64,000 bases of DNA from the NCBI GenBank assembly GCA_943735955.1, contig OX030960.1, positions 1,256,634-1,320,633 of the forward strand. Direction: 5' to 3'. Source of the stretch: Piscicola geometra. Lineage: Eukaryota > Annelida > Clitellata > Hirudinida > Piscicolidae. Numbering within the stretch: position 1 is the first letter of the stretch; each line of letters begins with the position of its first letter. The notes below the pieces were generated by a model. The model saw only the letters and a program-made list of their open reading frames with translations, was not told the DNA's origin and made no database searches. A program made the position numbers and the translations under genes. Shown here one piece after another: positions 35,850 through 48,526 of this stretch.

Positions 35850-38060
35850 TATATATCTAAAATTATCCAAAAAACAGTGCCAAAAGAATACAAGAAAATT
35901 TTTTTATACACATAGAGTGGTAACAGTTTGGAATAGCTTGCCTGATGAGATCGTAAAAGCTGAAAATACAGATAAATTTAAAAGAAAATTAGATAAATAC
36001 TGGGAAAACCATCCCAAAAATCAAAACAATTCATCAAAACATCGTAAATCGTCTTTCCACTATTCAACTTCCACATGCTCATGTTCACACTTCACCATCC
36101 CTTCCAACATTCCTCACTTCTTTCGAAATAGTCACTCCACCAGAGGTCATAAAAATAATTCTAGACTCATGCAAAAAATCTTCTATAGATCCTTACCCAA
36201 ACAAAATTCTCATTCACTGCAGTGAGGTGCTATCAAAAGCATTCTCTTATCTTACCAATCTCTCCTTCTCTGAAGGTCAAATTCCGGCTTCTTTCAAAAC
36301 AGCTCAAATCACCCATCTCCTCAAAAAATCAAACCTTAATCCAGATCTACCATCTAATTACAGGCCAATATCTTACCTCAGTACCCTATCAAAAATTATA
36401 GAACGAATTGCACTGAAAAGACTTCAACCTCATCTAAGTGCAAATCCCAATTTTACATCCTATCAATCTGCATATCAAACCAATCATTCCACTGAGACTG
36501 CCCTCCTACATATTCTCGACAGTACCTTCACCTCGTGCGACGGAAGGAGCACCACCATCTTGGTCAGCCTCGAACTCTCTGCTGCATTTGATACCATCAC
36601 CCACTCAATCCTTATTGACAGACTCAACCTTGATTTCAGCATTAATGGCACTGCTCTATCCTGGTTAAAATCCTATCTGGGCAATCGCTCTCAATATGCC
36701 AAGATAGGCAATCATTTCTCTTCCACTGTCAACCTAGAACATGGTGTTCCCCAAGGCTCTGTCTTGGGCCCATTACTCTTCACCATATCTCCAGTCAGTC
36801 ACATATTTCAAGAATTTAACATGCCCTTCCACCAATATGCTGACGATACTCAGCTTTTCTACTCCGTGAATCTCAAAAATCCATCACCTAACATTGCCAA
36901 ATTAATTTCATGTATATCATCCCTAGAATCATGGTTCTTTCATAACAATCTTCAATTAAATCCTACAAAAACAGAGATCACAACAATTGAAATCACTTAA
37001 TAATTTACAATCAATTTCCATTGACAAGGATACACCTATCACAATCAGCACACATCTAAAAACAATAGGAATCACACTTGACTCAAAGCTAAACTTAAAT
37101 AATCACATCACCTTAATAACTCAATCATGTAACAATCATCTTAAAGCAATCAAACATATCAGACCATTCCTATCAACAACTATAGCTTCATCACTCCTCA
37201 GATGCTTAGTAATATGAAGGTTAGATTATTGTAGTGGTACACTATACAACATTCCTCAACAACAAGAAATTCGACTTCAACGAATCATGAACAAAGGCGC
37301 TCGAATCGCCTTAAACATCATAACACCTATTCAACATACCAGTTCATCCAAAAATTTAAAAAGTCTACACTGGCTTCCGGTAAAATTTTGCATTCCCTTC
37401 AAAATTGCCACCATCCCTTTTAAAACATCTCAGCCTTCTTATCTCAGAAACCTGCTCACCATCAAAAACAGCAATAAACATCTTCGTTCATCATCCACTA
37501 CGACATTACTTAAAGCTCCTGTAAGAACCAAAATAGCCAACCGTGCATTCCGCCACTCATCACCATCAATCTGGAACAGCCTACCACCAAACATTAGAAA
37601 CAGCACATCTCTATCAATATTCAAGAAAAAATTCAAAACTCATTACTTTCAACTAGCATTTAATTAATCATCTTTTCTCTTATTTTCTTTTATTTCATTG
37701 ACTTATTCACTTAGTCATTCATTTGAAGTCATTTACTCAGTCATTTATTTCATGATTTAATATTTTTTTAAATCTATTATTATTATTATTCCACCAAGTA
37801 CCTGACAAAGAGTGCTTCTGTTGCGTGCCTTAGCGCTATATAAATGAACTTTATTTGTATTATTATTATTATGTACAACTATAAGTGCGACTATGACATA
37901 ATAGTAAAAAAAATTATATAACTGAACATAAATATATATATTTTTTTATGTAATAATTATTATTAGATATATATGTGTTTTTTTAATTTAAAAAAAAAAC
38001 CATTATAGAGATCAAATGATCTCCGTGGTTTAACTCCCTAAACTGAACTAAACTATGGCC
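35850..38060 (+). pseudogene. CR1-type LINE 3' end interrupted by another LINE
   Basis: 35,850-36,016 encodes the [20 protein letters not shown] block seen in the minus-strand copy at 23.1-23.2 kb. After an insertion (36,017-37,870) the element resumes at ATGTACAACTATAAGTGCGA and runs to its 3' terminus, AACTCCCTAAACTGAACTAA, near 38,055. Comparison with the uninterrupted copy, where GGGAAAACCATCCCATGATG is continuous, fixes the insertion point. Confidence 0.8.
36017..37870 (+). pseudogene. L2/CR1-like LINE, 5'-truncated, nested in CR1
   Basis: The RT frame from about 36,130 to 37,000 includes SNYRPISYLSTLSKIIERIA, LSAAFDTITHSILIDRL, HGVPQGSVLGPLLF and an intact YADDTQLF catalytic box. The frame then breaks. 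The thumb follows (ISTHLKTIGITLDSKLNLNN, 37,050-37,110) with a stop near 37,217. The C-terminus (SPSIWNSLPPNIRNSTSLSI) ends at 37,667. The 3' end has AGCGCTATATAAATGAACTT and a TAT-rich repeat tail. The endonuclease is missing (5' truncation) and two frame breaks make it inactive. Confidence 0.88.
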
Positions 38061-39274
38061 TGTTGGGTTAGGAAGTGACTTGCCCCCTAACAGTGAAATA
38101 GGTCTAGTTTTTTAACATCATGACACTGTTTTATCATTTTTTCAAACACATTATCAATTTAATTTAACTACTCATTTTGTATCATGTTTTGTCTCATTGT
38201 ATATTGATAAAAAGAAGATTTTTAAAAAATGTCAAGATTATTCAAGAATAAATATTCTGACTGCTGATAGGCAAAATAAAATACGCTAAAATTATTAGAC
38301 ATTTTCGCCCATATTATTAGTAAAACATGCTGATAACTTGAAGTTCTCTGACCAATATTATGGCAACACTTTTACATTAAACAATCTGACAATATTTAAC
38401 TTTTCATTTATAAAATTTTGAGTTTAAGAAAGTGGTTAAAACTTATTTTTTGAATGCCGATTGCAAATGATTTTTATGATGTGAAAATATTTGACATTGC
38501 TGAGTTGAATTTGTTAAGGCTGCAAAGGATATGCTGCAAGTTTGAGCAATAAATCATATCGATGGACATTTTTTTCCACTTTTATTGTTTTTATCTTCTT
38601 TATTCAGGTTATAATAATTTTCTGAAAGTAAATAAGCCATAATTATTGTTCAATTTACGATATATCTCGCATCAAATAGTCGCCGAAATAATAATAATAA
38701 TATGGCCGCTTTGAGTTATTGTTATTTTATTCTGTCGTACATACACCAGCTGATTTTAGTAAATAAACATGCCCACATTTATTATTTTTCACTAAAATAG
38801 CTATTTTTACTTCATGAAATGGTTTTTGAAAATAATTTAATTAATATTCAATTACTTTTAACGTTAAAACTTTAATTATTTTAAAAATACCCAGTATTGT
38901 AGAAAAATCTATTTTACTCGTTTAAAAGCTTCATGAAAAAATTATTAGACGATGCTTATGTTAAAATACTTTTCATTTAATGCATTCTTCAATTAGTATT
39001 ATAAAATACTAAAAAAAACTACTGTAAATTCGTGACACCTAATAATAGTATTATGAGAGTCGGGACATTTTTGTTAAAGTCATGGTGTGTATGATATAAA
39101 ATAATGATATAGTTTTACGAAAAATAAACAAAAGAGCTCAATATTTAACATTTATTTTTCTTTACACATTAATGTAATCACACAAAAAATTATATTAATC
39201 ACTTATTGCTTAATAAATCGCGATGATCATCAGAACAAAAATTGTTGGAATGAACAAAATAGCCAAAAACTCAT
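38061..39274. other. No gene; contains short dispersed repeats
   Basis: 38,262-38,440 is the uninterrupted sister of the repeat at 30,890. 38,645-38,690 repeats the ACGATATATCTCGC motif of 31.8 kb. The remainder is AT-rich without coding signal. Confidence 0.45.
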
Positions 39275-40738
39275 ATAAATTGTTGCTCTGACTCTGCCAG
39301 TTATTTCATAAGATGCAGAAATTTTCTAAACTTCGGCTTATTAAAATTAATCTTAGGACGACTGTTTCTGCTCGTCGTTTGCAAAGCTTGTTTGAGAATA
39401 TCGGCTACCAAAACCGCTACTGCACTTCTTCCAGTAAATGAAATGGTAAAAAGATTTTCACAAACTGATCGAAAAATTATTTTGTAACTGAGAACACAAC
39501 AAAATTTAGTTGAAACTAAATATTTAAAAAAAATTATAGTTTAAAAAATGATGACATAACTCTAAGAATACTATGCAACTTAGTTTGTAGTTTTTCTTTT
39601 GTATCATTAATAAGCTATCTAAAGTCTTTATCAATTATAATTGGTAGTTTTTATTTAGCCCATTTATCGCCGCTACCCGAAAAAAAGTTAACATGAATTT
39701 TACAATTAGACTTGCATTATATGGTTATGATAATAACTCAAGCAAAATTGAAAACAATTATTTCATAAGTTTTAATGGGGCAAAATGTTGCGAAAACGCA
39801 ACGTGAGCGGGAAGTGTGACATACTTCTGTGCAGTAAGAAATCATAAATAAATCGATTCAAACCACATTTATTAAAACAGAAATAAATTTCAATTGCAAA
39901 TAGTTCGATAAAAATATGATTTATAATTATTTTATTAGTTATAATAATAATAATTATTATTATTATTACAACAAAGACAAATATTTAACGTAAATTACAA
40001 CAGCACGCATAAACTGTCGTGCTGTTTCAAAGATGACACTGACGACGAATGTTATCTTTTTTAACATTTTATTATCAATCTATGAGAGATTAAAAAATTA
40101 TATTTTATTCAATAAAGGCTTCAAGTGGTAAGCATTTGCGGGTTGGAATTTTTTTTCTGAATTATAAAAATCATCATTCATCTACAAATTTCAACTTTTA
40201 ATTTTTATTTCAAAAATTTCACAATATATCAACATTAAAATAAATAATTTTATTATTTTCATAATAACTATTGTAATGAATGACTAGGCTGATTAAGAAT
40301 CATATGATATCATACGTCAAAATTACGAAAACGCACCATTGATTTTTAAATGCAATGAAAACGTTTTAAAAGTTATTTTGAATATAAAAATTTAATTTAA
40401 CTATTAACTATCTTTTCACCCTGATATTAAAACAACATTTGTATCAAAATACTAAAATCGAACGAAAAAAATGAACAATTATCTAAGCAACGAAAGATTG
40501 TTTTGAGAAATTTTAAATGTGAACAGGAAATAAAAGATTATAAATAAATAAAATTGAAATTTAACTTAAGAAATTAAAATTCTAAATTTATTGTACAAAA
40601 TATATGGGAAAACGTGATATTAAAACAGCAAGAAAATATAAAAATTGATGTTGCAAAAACGCGGCGGTAAATAAGTTAAACAATTGAAAAAAATTACTAA
40701 AGTTGAGCCATAGCATTTTTTGCTGGTTGCGCCCCTGG
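39275..40738 (+). mobile_element. Dispersed repeat family D, long copy
   Basis: Inverted partner of 9,315-10,815, about 1.46 kb. The right end GCTGGTTGCGCCCCTGG (reverse complement begins CCAGGGGCGCAACC) is a terminus style common in hAT-like non-autonomous elements. No transposase frame. The two long copies differ by many scattered substitutions and small indels, so they are old. Confidence 0.7.
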
Positions 40739-40775
40739 ACATGAGCGTAAGTTTAGATCTCATTGTTCTTTCTTT

Positions 40776-40840
40776 AATTAATTAATCAATCAATCAATCA
40801 ATCAAATAGGTTTCTATAGCGCTCTTTATTTAACCTTTAC
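40776..40840 (-). repeat. LINE/SINE 3'-terminal scrap
   Basis: (ATCA)n repeat followed by ATAGCGCTCTTTATTTAACC. This is the reverse complement of the GCGCTATATAAAT plus ATTG-repeat ending of the L2-like elements here. Confidence 0.5.
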
Positions 40841-40924
40841 TTGTCCTCTCTTGACCAATATAAACCTATATTATTCTCTAAGCTACTGTAAAACTTTCTT
40901 CTTTCAAATTTAATTTAGTTACTA

Positions 40925-43900
40925 TCTATAGGTTGCAAGGTTGTCATAGCCAAGGGGTGGCAGTGGGGATAAGCCCCCACTGCCTATAAAGTGCTCCTTT
41001 ACGGTGTGCGTCTCTGTACCGCCTCTGACAACTGAGTCCAACTCCTGGCCTGCTCGCGGCGGAACTGCTTCTACTGACAGGAGAAGGGGCGAAGGCGGGT
41101 CACTGGCGCCTTGAAACCAGTCGCTTCGGGCTCGTCAGCCCGGGAAGGCAACCCATCTAGGAGAAGGAAAACTCTGACTACCAACCGCTGCTGCCTTGCA
41201 GGCTATCTATTCATGGAAAAGGCTTTGGGAGTCAACCCCGAAGAAAAATCAGGAGTCGGAGTCCCTAAGGCGGTGGATCGTCATCTATGATGTCCTTCCG
41301 GCAACTCCTGCAGCCAAGTCGGCTCTAAGCGTGGTGCTTGCACCCCCTTGGATCTAGTCGACGAAGCCGAGAGGGGGGTCCTGTTGTTTGGGCAGCACAA
41401 GACCTCCACACGCTTTGCCCAGGCTAGCGCCCTGGAGATGTTCACTCCCGTCTCGCTTCACGGCGAGAGCACAAACAAGAAGACAGCAGTTTACGGGTTA
41501 TAAGTCCTTGCTCAATTGGCGTAGAGCTGGACGCCACGGGTTGTCTTCAATGGTGGGAGGGACCCTCGCAGTCCCATGGTAACTACCGCCCGTCCTAAGC
41601 CGGGCAGTCCCCGGTCAAAAAGATGTTACCCGTCACGGCCTGCCTGCTTCAGTGGGTGCCTGGAGCTTAGAGCACAGCTGAACAAGCAGGCCGTTATCTT
41701 CACGCACCAAACAACTACAAATACAAAAAGATGAAGATTCCAGCTCTCCGTATCGCAAGCTGGAACGTACGTACTATGCGCACTGGACTGAGTGATGACC
41801 TTCGTGAGATTGAAGACCTTCGCAAGACTGCAGTCATTGATCATGAGCTGCACAGACTAAACGTTGATGTTGCAGCCCTACAGGAAACGCGTCTTCCAGA
41901 GTCTGGATCCTTGAGGGAGGAACACTACACGTTCTTTTGGCAGGGAAAAGGAGAAGAAGAGACCAGGGAACACGGAGTCGGCTTCGCCATCAAGAACACC
42001 CTGCTTTGTATGTCCGAACCTCCTTCCCGCGGCACAGAGAGAATCTTCACTCTACGCCTTCTCACAGCATCTGGTTTTGCTAATCTTCTGTGCATCTATG
42101 CACCGACCATGCAACCAGCACCGAGACTAAAGATCAATTCTACGAACAACTAAGCAGCGTTGTTGCCACAGTCCCTGCCTCCAAACACCTCTACCTTCTA
42201 GAGATTTTAACGCCCGTCTTGGCACTGACCACGACTCATGGCCAGATGTGCTGGGTCACCATGGCATCGGGAAAATGAACGAAAACGGCCAGAGACTACT
42301 CGAATTCTGGTGCTACCACAACCTGTGCGTAACAAACACATACTTCCAGAGCAAAGCATGTCACAAGGTGTCTTGGAGACAACCAAGATCAAATCATTGG
42401 CATCAACTGGACTTGATCATCACCAGGCACAACTCGTTGAACAACGTCCGCAGCACCAGAGCTTACCATAGTTCCGATTGCGATACAGACCACTCTCTGA
42501 TCGCGTCAAAGATAAAGTTGCGCCCCAAGAGGCTCCACCTCTCCAAGAAGAAATGTCAGCCGAAAATCAACACCTATCAGACCACCCATCAGGCCAAGAA
42601 CCAGGAGTTCAAAGATTGGCTGGGGAAGCTGCAACACTGCGACCAAGAGCCTAATGCGCAAGTCAGATGGAACTCGCTCCGGAATACCATCTTCAGAACT
42701 TCTTTACTCACGTATGGTAAAAAGGAACACAAGAACACCGATTGGTTCGAAGCGAATTCGGCAGATCTTGAGCCTGTTATTGATGCCAAGAGAAAGGCAT
42801 TGATTGATTACAAACGCGACCCGAGTAATTCCACCTTCGAAGTGTTGAAAGCTGCCCGAAGAAAAGCCCAGCAGACGGCTCGACGCTGCGCAAATGACTA
42901 TTGGCTTCAACTGGCGAATAGCATCCAACAAGCGTCAGACGCTGGCAACGTAAGGAGCATGTATGAAGGCATCAAAAAAGCAACAGGCAAGTCAGCAAAG
43001 AAGACTGCACCCTTAAAGTGCAAATCAGGAGAGACCATCACAGACAAAGACAAGCAAATGGCAAAGTGGGTTGAACACTATCTGGAACTTTATTCCAAAG
43101 AAAACTCTGTGACTCAGATAGCACTGGACGCTATTGAAGACTTGCCAGTCTTGGAAGAGCTGGATGTCGAGCCGACCATGGACAAACTCAGCAAAGCTAT
43201 TGATGCCTTAAAGAGTGGAAAAGCACCAGAAGACGATGGCATCCCACCAGAAATAATCAAATGCGGTAAACCGTCTCTACTAGAACCACTTCACAAGCTC
43301 CTATGCCTATGTTGGAGAGAAGGTAGAGTTCCACAGGACATGCGCAATGCCGAGATTGTCACCCTGTATAAGAACAAGGGCGACCGCAGCGACTGCAACA
43401 ACTACAGGGGCATCTCACTGCTTAGCGTCGTGGGTAAAGATTTCGCACGCGTTGTCCTCAACCGTCTCCAAGTCCTAGCAAGTCGTGTGTATCCTGAATC
43501 GCAATGCGGCTTCAGATCAGGAAGATCCACAGTCAACATGATCTTCTTCGTGCGTCAGCTCCAAAAAAAGTGCAAAGAGCAACGGATGCTGCTGTATATC
43601 GCCTTTATCGACCTAACTAAGACATTCGACCTTGTAAGCAAGAACGGCCTATTTCGGCTACTCAAGAAGATCGGCTGTCCACCTCAGCTGCTCAACATTA
43701 CAACTTCTTATCACGAAAACACGCAATGTGTGGTCAACTACAATGGTGAGACCTCAGAACCCTTCACAATTAAGAGTGGGGTCAAACAGGGTTGTGTGCT
43801 AGCACCTACCTTATTCGGTATCTTCTTCTCGATGCTGTTGAACTTTGCATTTAAAGAGTCTGCCGAAGGTGTCCATTTACACACCAGAAGTGACGGGAAA

Positions 43901-44960
43901 CTGCTGAACATGGCACGCCAAAGAGCAAAGACAAAAATTCACACTGTCCTCATCAGAGACATGCTGTTCGCTGATGATGCGGCCCTGGTGTCACACACGG
44001 AGGAACACCTTCAGCAGCTGATGAATCGCTTTGCTCAGACTTGCAGGGAATTCGGTCTGACCATCAGTACCAAGAAAACCAACATCATGGGTCAAGACAT
44101 TCCTGTTCCACCCTCAATCACAATCGACAATCAGGTGCTGGAGGCCACTGACAAGTTCACATACTTGGGTTCCGTCATTACTAGCAGCCTATCCCTCGAC
44201 ATTGAGATTGATAAGAGGCTCGTTAAAGCAGCCAGCGTCATGGCCAGATTGAGCAAACGTGTATGGACTAACAACCAACTGACACGAAACACCAAGCTCA
44301 AAGTGTACCAGGCATGCGTTCTCAGCACTCTGTTGTATGGCAGCGAAACCTGGACCACCTATGCCAGGCAAGAAGATCGTCTCGAAAGCTTTCATCTTCG
44401 CTGTCTCCGACGCATCCTTGGCATAACATGGCAAGACAAAGTCACCAAACACAACCGTACTCAATCAAGCCAACTCACTCAACATACACCTCCTTCTATG
44501 CCAAAGACGTTTACGCTGGCTGGGTCACGTGCGTAGAATGGAAGAAGGTCGCATACCCAAGGACATCTTCTATGGCGAGCTGGCTACAGAACAACGTTCA
44601 GTTGGTCGCCCGCAACTACGCTTCAAAGACGTCTGCAAACGCGACCTCAAACTAACGGGTATCGACCCTGGCAGATGGGAAGAGCTAGCCGATGACCGGA
44701 GGGGCTGGCGCCAGACTGTCCACAAAGGCATCAAAAAGGGCGAGGAAGAACGCAGGCAACATCTGGAATCCCGAAGGCAAATAAGAAAAATGAGGCAGCA
44801 GAATCAGGCTCTCGATCTTCCATCCGACTTCACCTGCAGCCGCTGCAGCAGAGACTGTCGATCCAGGATCGGTCTGCTGAGCCAAAGCTGCCGTCAAAGA
44901 ACACATCAGAGCGCTATCATCATCTCACGAGATGGATGAATGCCAACAACAACCAAAACC
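40925..44960 (+). pseudogene. Near full-length APE-type LINE, copy 1
   Basis: A GC-rich 5' region (40,925-41,730) precedes an apurinic-endonuclease domain starting MKIPALRIASWNVRTMRTG at 41,731. The endonuclease frame breaks near 42,113 and again near 42,200, just before DFNARLGTDHDSW. A 762-codon frame (42,248-44,536) then covers the end of the endonuclease, a linker and the reverse transcriptase: NYRGISLLSVVGKDFARVVL, DLTKTFDLV, SGVKQGCVLAPTLFGIFFSM and MLFADDAALV with both aspartates intact. A further frameshift at about 44,446 precedes the C-terminal region (GRPQLRFKDVCKRD) and a Cys-rich end, FTCSRCSRDCRSRIGL. At least three frameshifts make it dead. It resembles RTE/CFDP2-like elements, but the clade is not certain. 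Confidence 0.88.
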
Positions 44961-45180
44961 AATCTATAGACCTCTTAATAGTTCTTTACTTCAATTTTTA
45001 GATGATTTTCATAATCTTTCTGAACTCCTCTATTCTTTATCTTGTCCATTTTTTATTCTTGGAAACTTTAATATCTCTACTAATAAACCTTCTGACTTCT
45101 ATGTTGCTAAGTTTTTTGAATTTTTTTCTCTTTTTAATTTATCTTAAAACTGTAACTTTCCTACTCATGGTGGAAGGGGG
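44961..45180 (+). pseudogene. Endonuclease fragment of a second (L2-like) LINE
   Basis: Reads YRPLNSSLLQFLDDFHNLSE, then FFILGNFNISTNKPSD, the pattern Y-R-P-P...I-x-G-D-F-N of LINE endonucleases with the aspartate of GDFN changed to N. A stop follows LFNLS, after which NFPTHGG continues. Short, dead fragment between LINE copy 1 and hAT copy 1. Confidence 0.7.
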
Positions 45181-45259
45181 TTAATGAATTTTTCAATATG
45201 CCATAGCAGGGGCGGCGATCTGCGGAAAAATCTTGGGGGGTCCTCCCCAGGGTTGGAAA

Positions 45260-45644
45260 TAGAGGTCGGACCGGGTACCCGATTCGACCGGGTACCCGCG
45301 GGTACCCGCGGGACTCCCGCGGGAACGGGAATGAAAATTAATTTCGGGACGGGAAAAGTCGGGAACCGGGAATAGGTTTTCGGGACGGGAACGGGAATCA
45401 ACATTGAAATCGGGAACGGGAAAAAACGGGAACGGGAATACACTTTTAAATCGGGAACGGGAAAAAGCGGGAATAAAAATTTTGGAATTCAAAAAATTAA
45501 GATGAAAAATTAAAGTTAAATCTATTATATATTAAAAAGTGTGGTTTTCCAACAATTAGATTTCTCTTTACTATGTTTACTTTTATCAAAACTTCCGTTT
45601 ATTTCAAAATGTCAGCAACGTCGTCTTCGAATTTATCATTATCT

Positions 45645-45680
<36 letters not shown>

Positions 45681-48394
45681 TTAATTTCACCGGAGTCTAT
45701 AACTATTAAGGAAATGAAGAAAAGTCAGATTGACAAAATTATTACGAATGATCCTGCACGTGTTTCCACAATGGCAATGAATCTTAGTAAAAGTATAGCT
45801 TGGAAAAGCTTTGTCAAAGTATTGGTTGATGGGTGCCATACAGAATTCGTGCAATGCAAAGACTGCAAAGTGTTGATTCAGCATTTAAATTCCTGTGGCA
45901 CCTCTGGCATGCTGAAACACAAAAAAGCATGCACTGGCAGTCCAGTTGTGAATCAAATAACGCAGAATACTCTCACATTTTCTCAAAAGTCTGTTTCTCC
46001 TAATTTAAAGAATAATTTGACCAAGGCCATCTCCCTATTTTGTGCTCAAGACATGAGAGCCTTCGTCACGGTTGAAGGTGAAGGTTTCATTCAGGTGGCT
46101 CAAAAACTCATCGATATTGGAGCCTCATATGGCCGGGGTCTGAAGGCTAAAGATGTATTGCCTTGCGAAAAAACAGTGAGGCAATACCATGAAAAAAATG
46201 TCTTAACAGTGATTACCAAATTAAAAGGAGAATTTACAAAGGTGTGTAATTTTATAAATTAATTTATGCATTTAATTATTAATAAAAATAAATATTTATA
46301 AATTTCAATCTATTACAGAACAATGGTTCTAAAAGTTTTTCCCTTGATATTTGGAAGAATAAACGTTCTGGAGATTCACATTTGGGAGTCACCATACATT
46401 ATGTTAAAGACAATAATGGAGAATGGGAGCTTCAAGACAGAGTTTTGGCAACAATTGCTTTTAATGTAAATCACTCATCCAGAAATATTCTTGAGGAGAT
46501 GAATAAACTCTGCATGGTAATTTTTTAAACAATTTTTCATAAATATTTAAAAAATAATTTATACAAGATAAATATCCACATGTTTTAATATTTCAAATGT
46601 TATTTTATGATTCCAGGAATATGGTATTCAATCATTAGACTATTGTACCTTCACGACTGACAATGCCTCAAATGTAAAAAAGGCTTTTAACAATTCTGAT
46701 GAAATGATTTGGCTGGGCTGTTCTGTTCATGATTTAAATCTTGCATTATCCAAAAAGTTTTCTGAGTTGGCAGCAGATAACCCAATATCTTTACTAATTG
46801 AGAATGCTAAAGATGTTGTAAAATACGTCAAGAAGACTGGGTAATTAATTTTCACATTTTTCATACAGTAAAAAAAAATTAAAATTGATATTTTAATTTC
46901 AACATAATTTGTTATAAAATTTTATTTTTTTATAGCAAGCAAAAGGAGCTTTTAAACATGGGAAAACAAACACTTAAACAAGAATCATCTACAAGATTTA
47001 ATTCGATTTATTTCATGTTGAAATCAGTATATGATGGAATGGATTCTTTAAAAATTATTCTTAAGCAAACCCCCAAGTATGGAAATCTCTATTTCATCGA
47101 CACTCCTCACTTAAAAGAAGTTTTAAATGCACTAGAAATGTATAACGAAGCCACCATTGCATTGTCAATGTCAAAAGCTCCAACATTACATTTGAAGTTG
47201 TTATGGCGAGTCCAAATATTAGGGAGATTAGAGCAAATGAGTGATGATGAAAACTTGTCAAATGAAATCAAACTGGTAAGTTAATTTTTTTTATTTCGTA
47301 AATTAATACTTTGAATTTGACTTTTTAATTTCCAGTTGATTGCTCAGTTGATCATTTCGACAAAAGAAAAGATGCCCATTGATCTTATTCATATGGCAGC
47401 ATGTCTGTTGCATCCTCAGTATAAAAGAATAATAAGAAAAGAGTTTGGGATAGAACAAGAAATAAATACCAAGACTTTCATTAGAGAAAATTTAATTCCA
47501 TTTTGTACAGCCAGGCCAAGCTGCAGTTCTGTTGAAAAAAAAGATACAAATTATGGTTATTTAACCCTATTATGTTTGTTTTTATAACGTAAAAATTATA
47601 ATACATTTATTATACTATCAAATTATACGAATGATTTTATTTTTGCAGTTGTGGAGAATAAGAATGCTGTTAAAAAACATATTTCTAACATTATTGATGA
47701 ATTAATAATAATGAACGAGGAAGAAAATTCAGAAGAGGATGAATTGTACAAATATTCACAATTACGTCCCAACAAAATTGAAGATGATAAAGATGTTTTA
47801 TTTTATTGGAGTAAAATGAACAATTTTCCAATACTACAAGAAGTAGCCAAAATGTTGTTTAGTATACCTGCAAGTTCTATTCCCTGTGAACGGAATTTTT
47901 CAACATGTGGTCGTTTAACTTCAGACCCAAGATCATCTAATTTGAAAGCTGAAACTCTGGACGGTTTAACGCGCGTTAAAAGCAATAAAGACTTGATTTA
48001 ATTAGTTAAAAACAATGACTAACTTCATTACTTTTATCTCAATATATATTTGAAGCGTGTTTGTTTCGAAAAAAAATATTTTTTGACTTTCAAATAAAAA
48101 AATTTAGGACTAGCAAGTTTGGGACCAGTGATAACGGCAGTGGAAATGAATAAAGAGACCTCAAAAAAATTTCGGGAACGGGACGGGAAAAAAAATTTCG
48201 GGAACGGGACGGGACGGGAATCAAAATTCTGATGGCCCATCGGGAACGGGACGGGACGGGAAAAAAAATTTCGGGAACGGGACGGGACGGGAATCAAAAT
48301 TCTGATGGCCCATCGGGAACGGGACGGGACGGGAAAAAAAATTTCGGGAACGGGACGGGACCGGGAATGAAAAATCGTCCATGTCCGACCTCTA
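45260..48394 (+). mobile_element. Intact hAT DNA transposon, copy 1 (3,135 bp)
   Basis: Ends are TAGAGGTCGGAC (45,260-45,271) and its inverse GTCCGACCTCTA (48,383-48,394). Both ends are dense in subterminal repeats: GGGAACGGG/CGGGACGGGAA, and at the left GGGTACCCGCGGG. An intact spliced transposase lies between. Every coordinate maps to the minus-strand copy by position = 100,198 - x, so the two copies have no length difference. The flanking 8 bases differ (GTTGGAAA left, ACACACAC right), so no target-site duplication is visible here, unlike copy 2. Confidence 0.95.
45573..48001 (+). CDS. hAT transposase with BED finger, apparently intact (copy 1)
   Basis: Six exons by GT/AG and phase: 45,573-46,241, 46,319-46,516, 46,617-46,840, 46,936-47,275, 47,336-47,555 and 47,649-48,001. 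Together they give about 667 residues, or 655 if translation starts at MSATSSSN (45,609). A serine tract is followed by a BED-type zinc finger (EFVQCKDCKVLIQHLNSCGT ... HKKAC). The RNase-H-like core supplies aspartates in FSLDIWKNKRSG and CTFTTDNASN. The glutamate lies in IPASSIPCERNFSTCGR, the C-terminal dimerisation block. No stop or frameshift was seen. It would act in the nucleus, binding the CGGGAACGGG repeats and cutting at the TIRs (known of the superfamily; binding site inferred). Copy 2 encodes the same protein except E to K at codon 45,693-45,695. Confidence 0.9.
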
Positions 48395-48526
48395 ACACAC
48401 ACACACACACACACATGATGATGATGACAACTGGTGGTGGGGATGATGATGATGACTTTTTATCCGGAAGACTTTTTATCCGGAAGACTTTTTATCCGAA
48501 AGACCTTTTATCCGTTTACCCACCAT
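48395..48526. repeat. (AC)n/(ATG)n microsatellite and a foldback-arm scrap
   Basis: (AC)n at 48,395-48,414 and GATGATGAT tracts follow the hAT end. Then at 48,457-48,520 come four copies of the foldback unit in inverted form (GAAGACTTTTTATCCG), ending ATCCGTTTACCC, the terminal motif of the foldback family. Confidence 0.7.

Noticed and set aside
45193..45492. ORFs rich in SRSRF/PVPF dipeptides at both hAT ends (also 48,034-48,528, 51,775-52,164 and 54,706-54,964)
   Set aside because: They are translations of the CGGGAACGGG subterminal repeats of the hAT element, and they occur on both strands.
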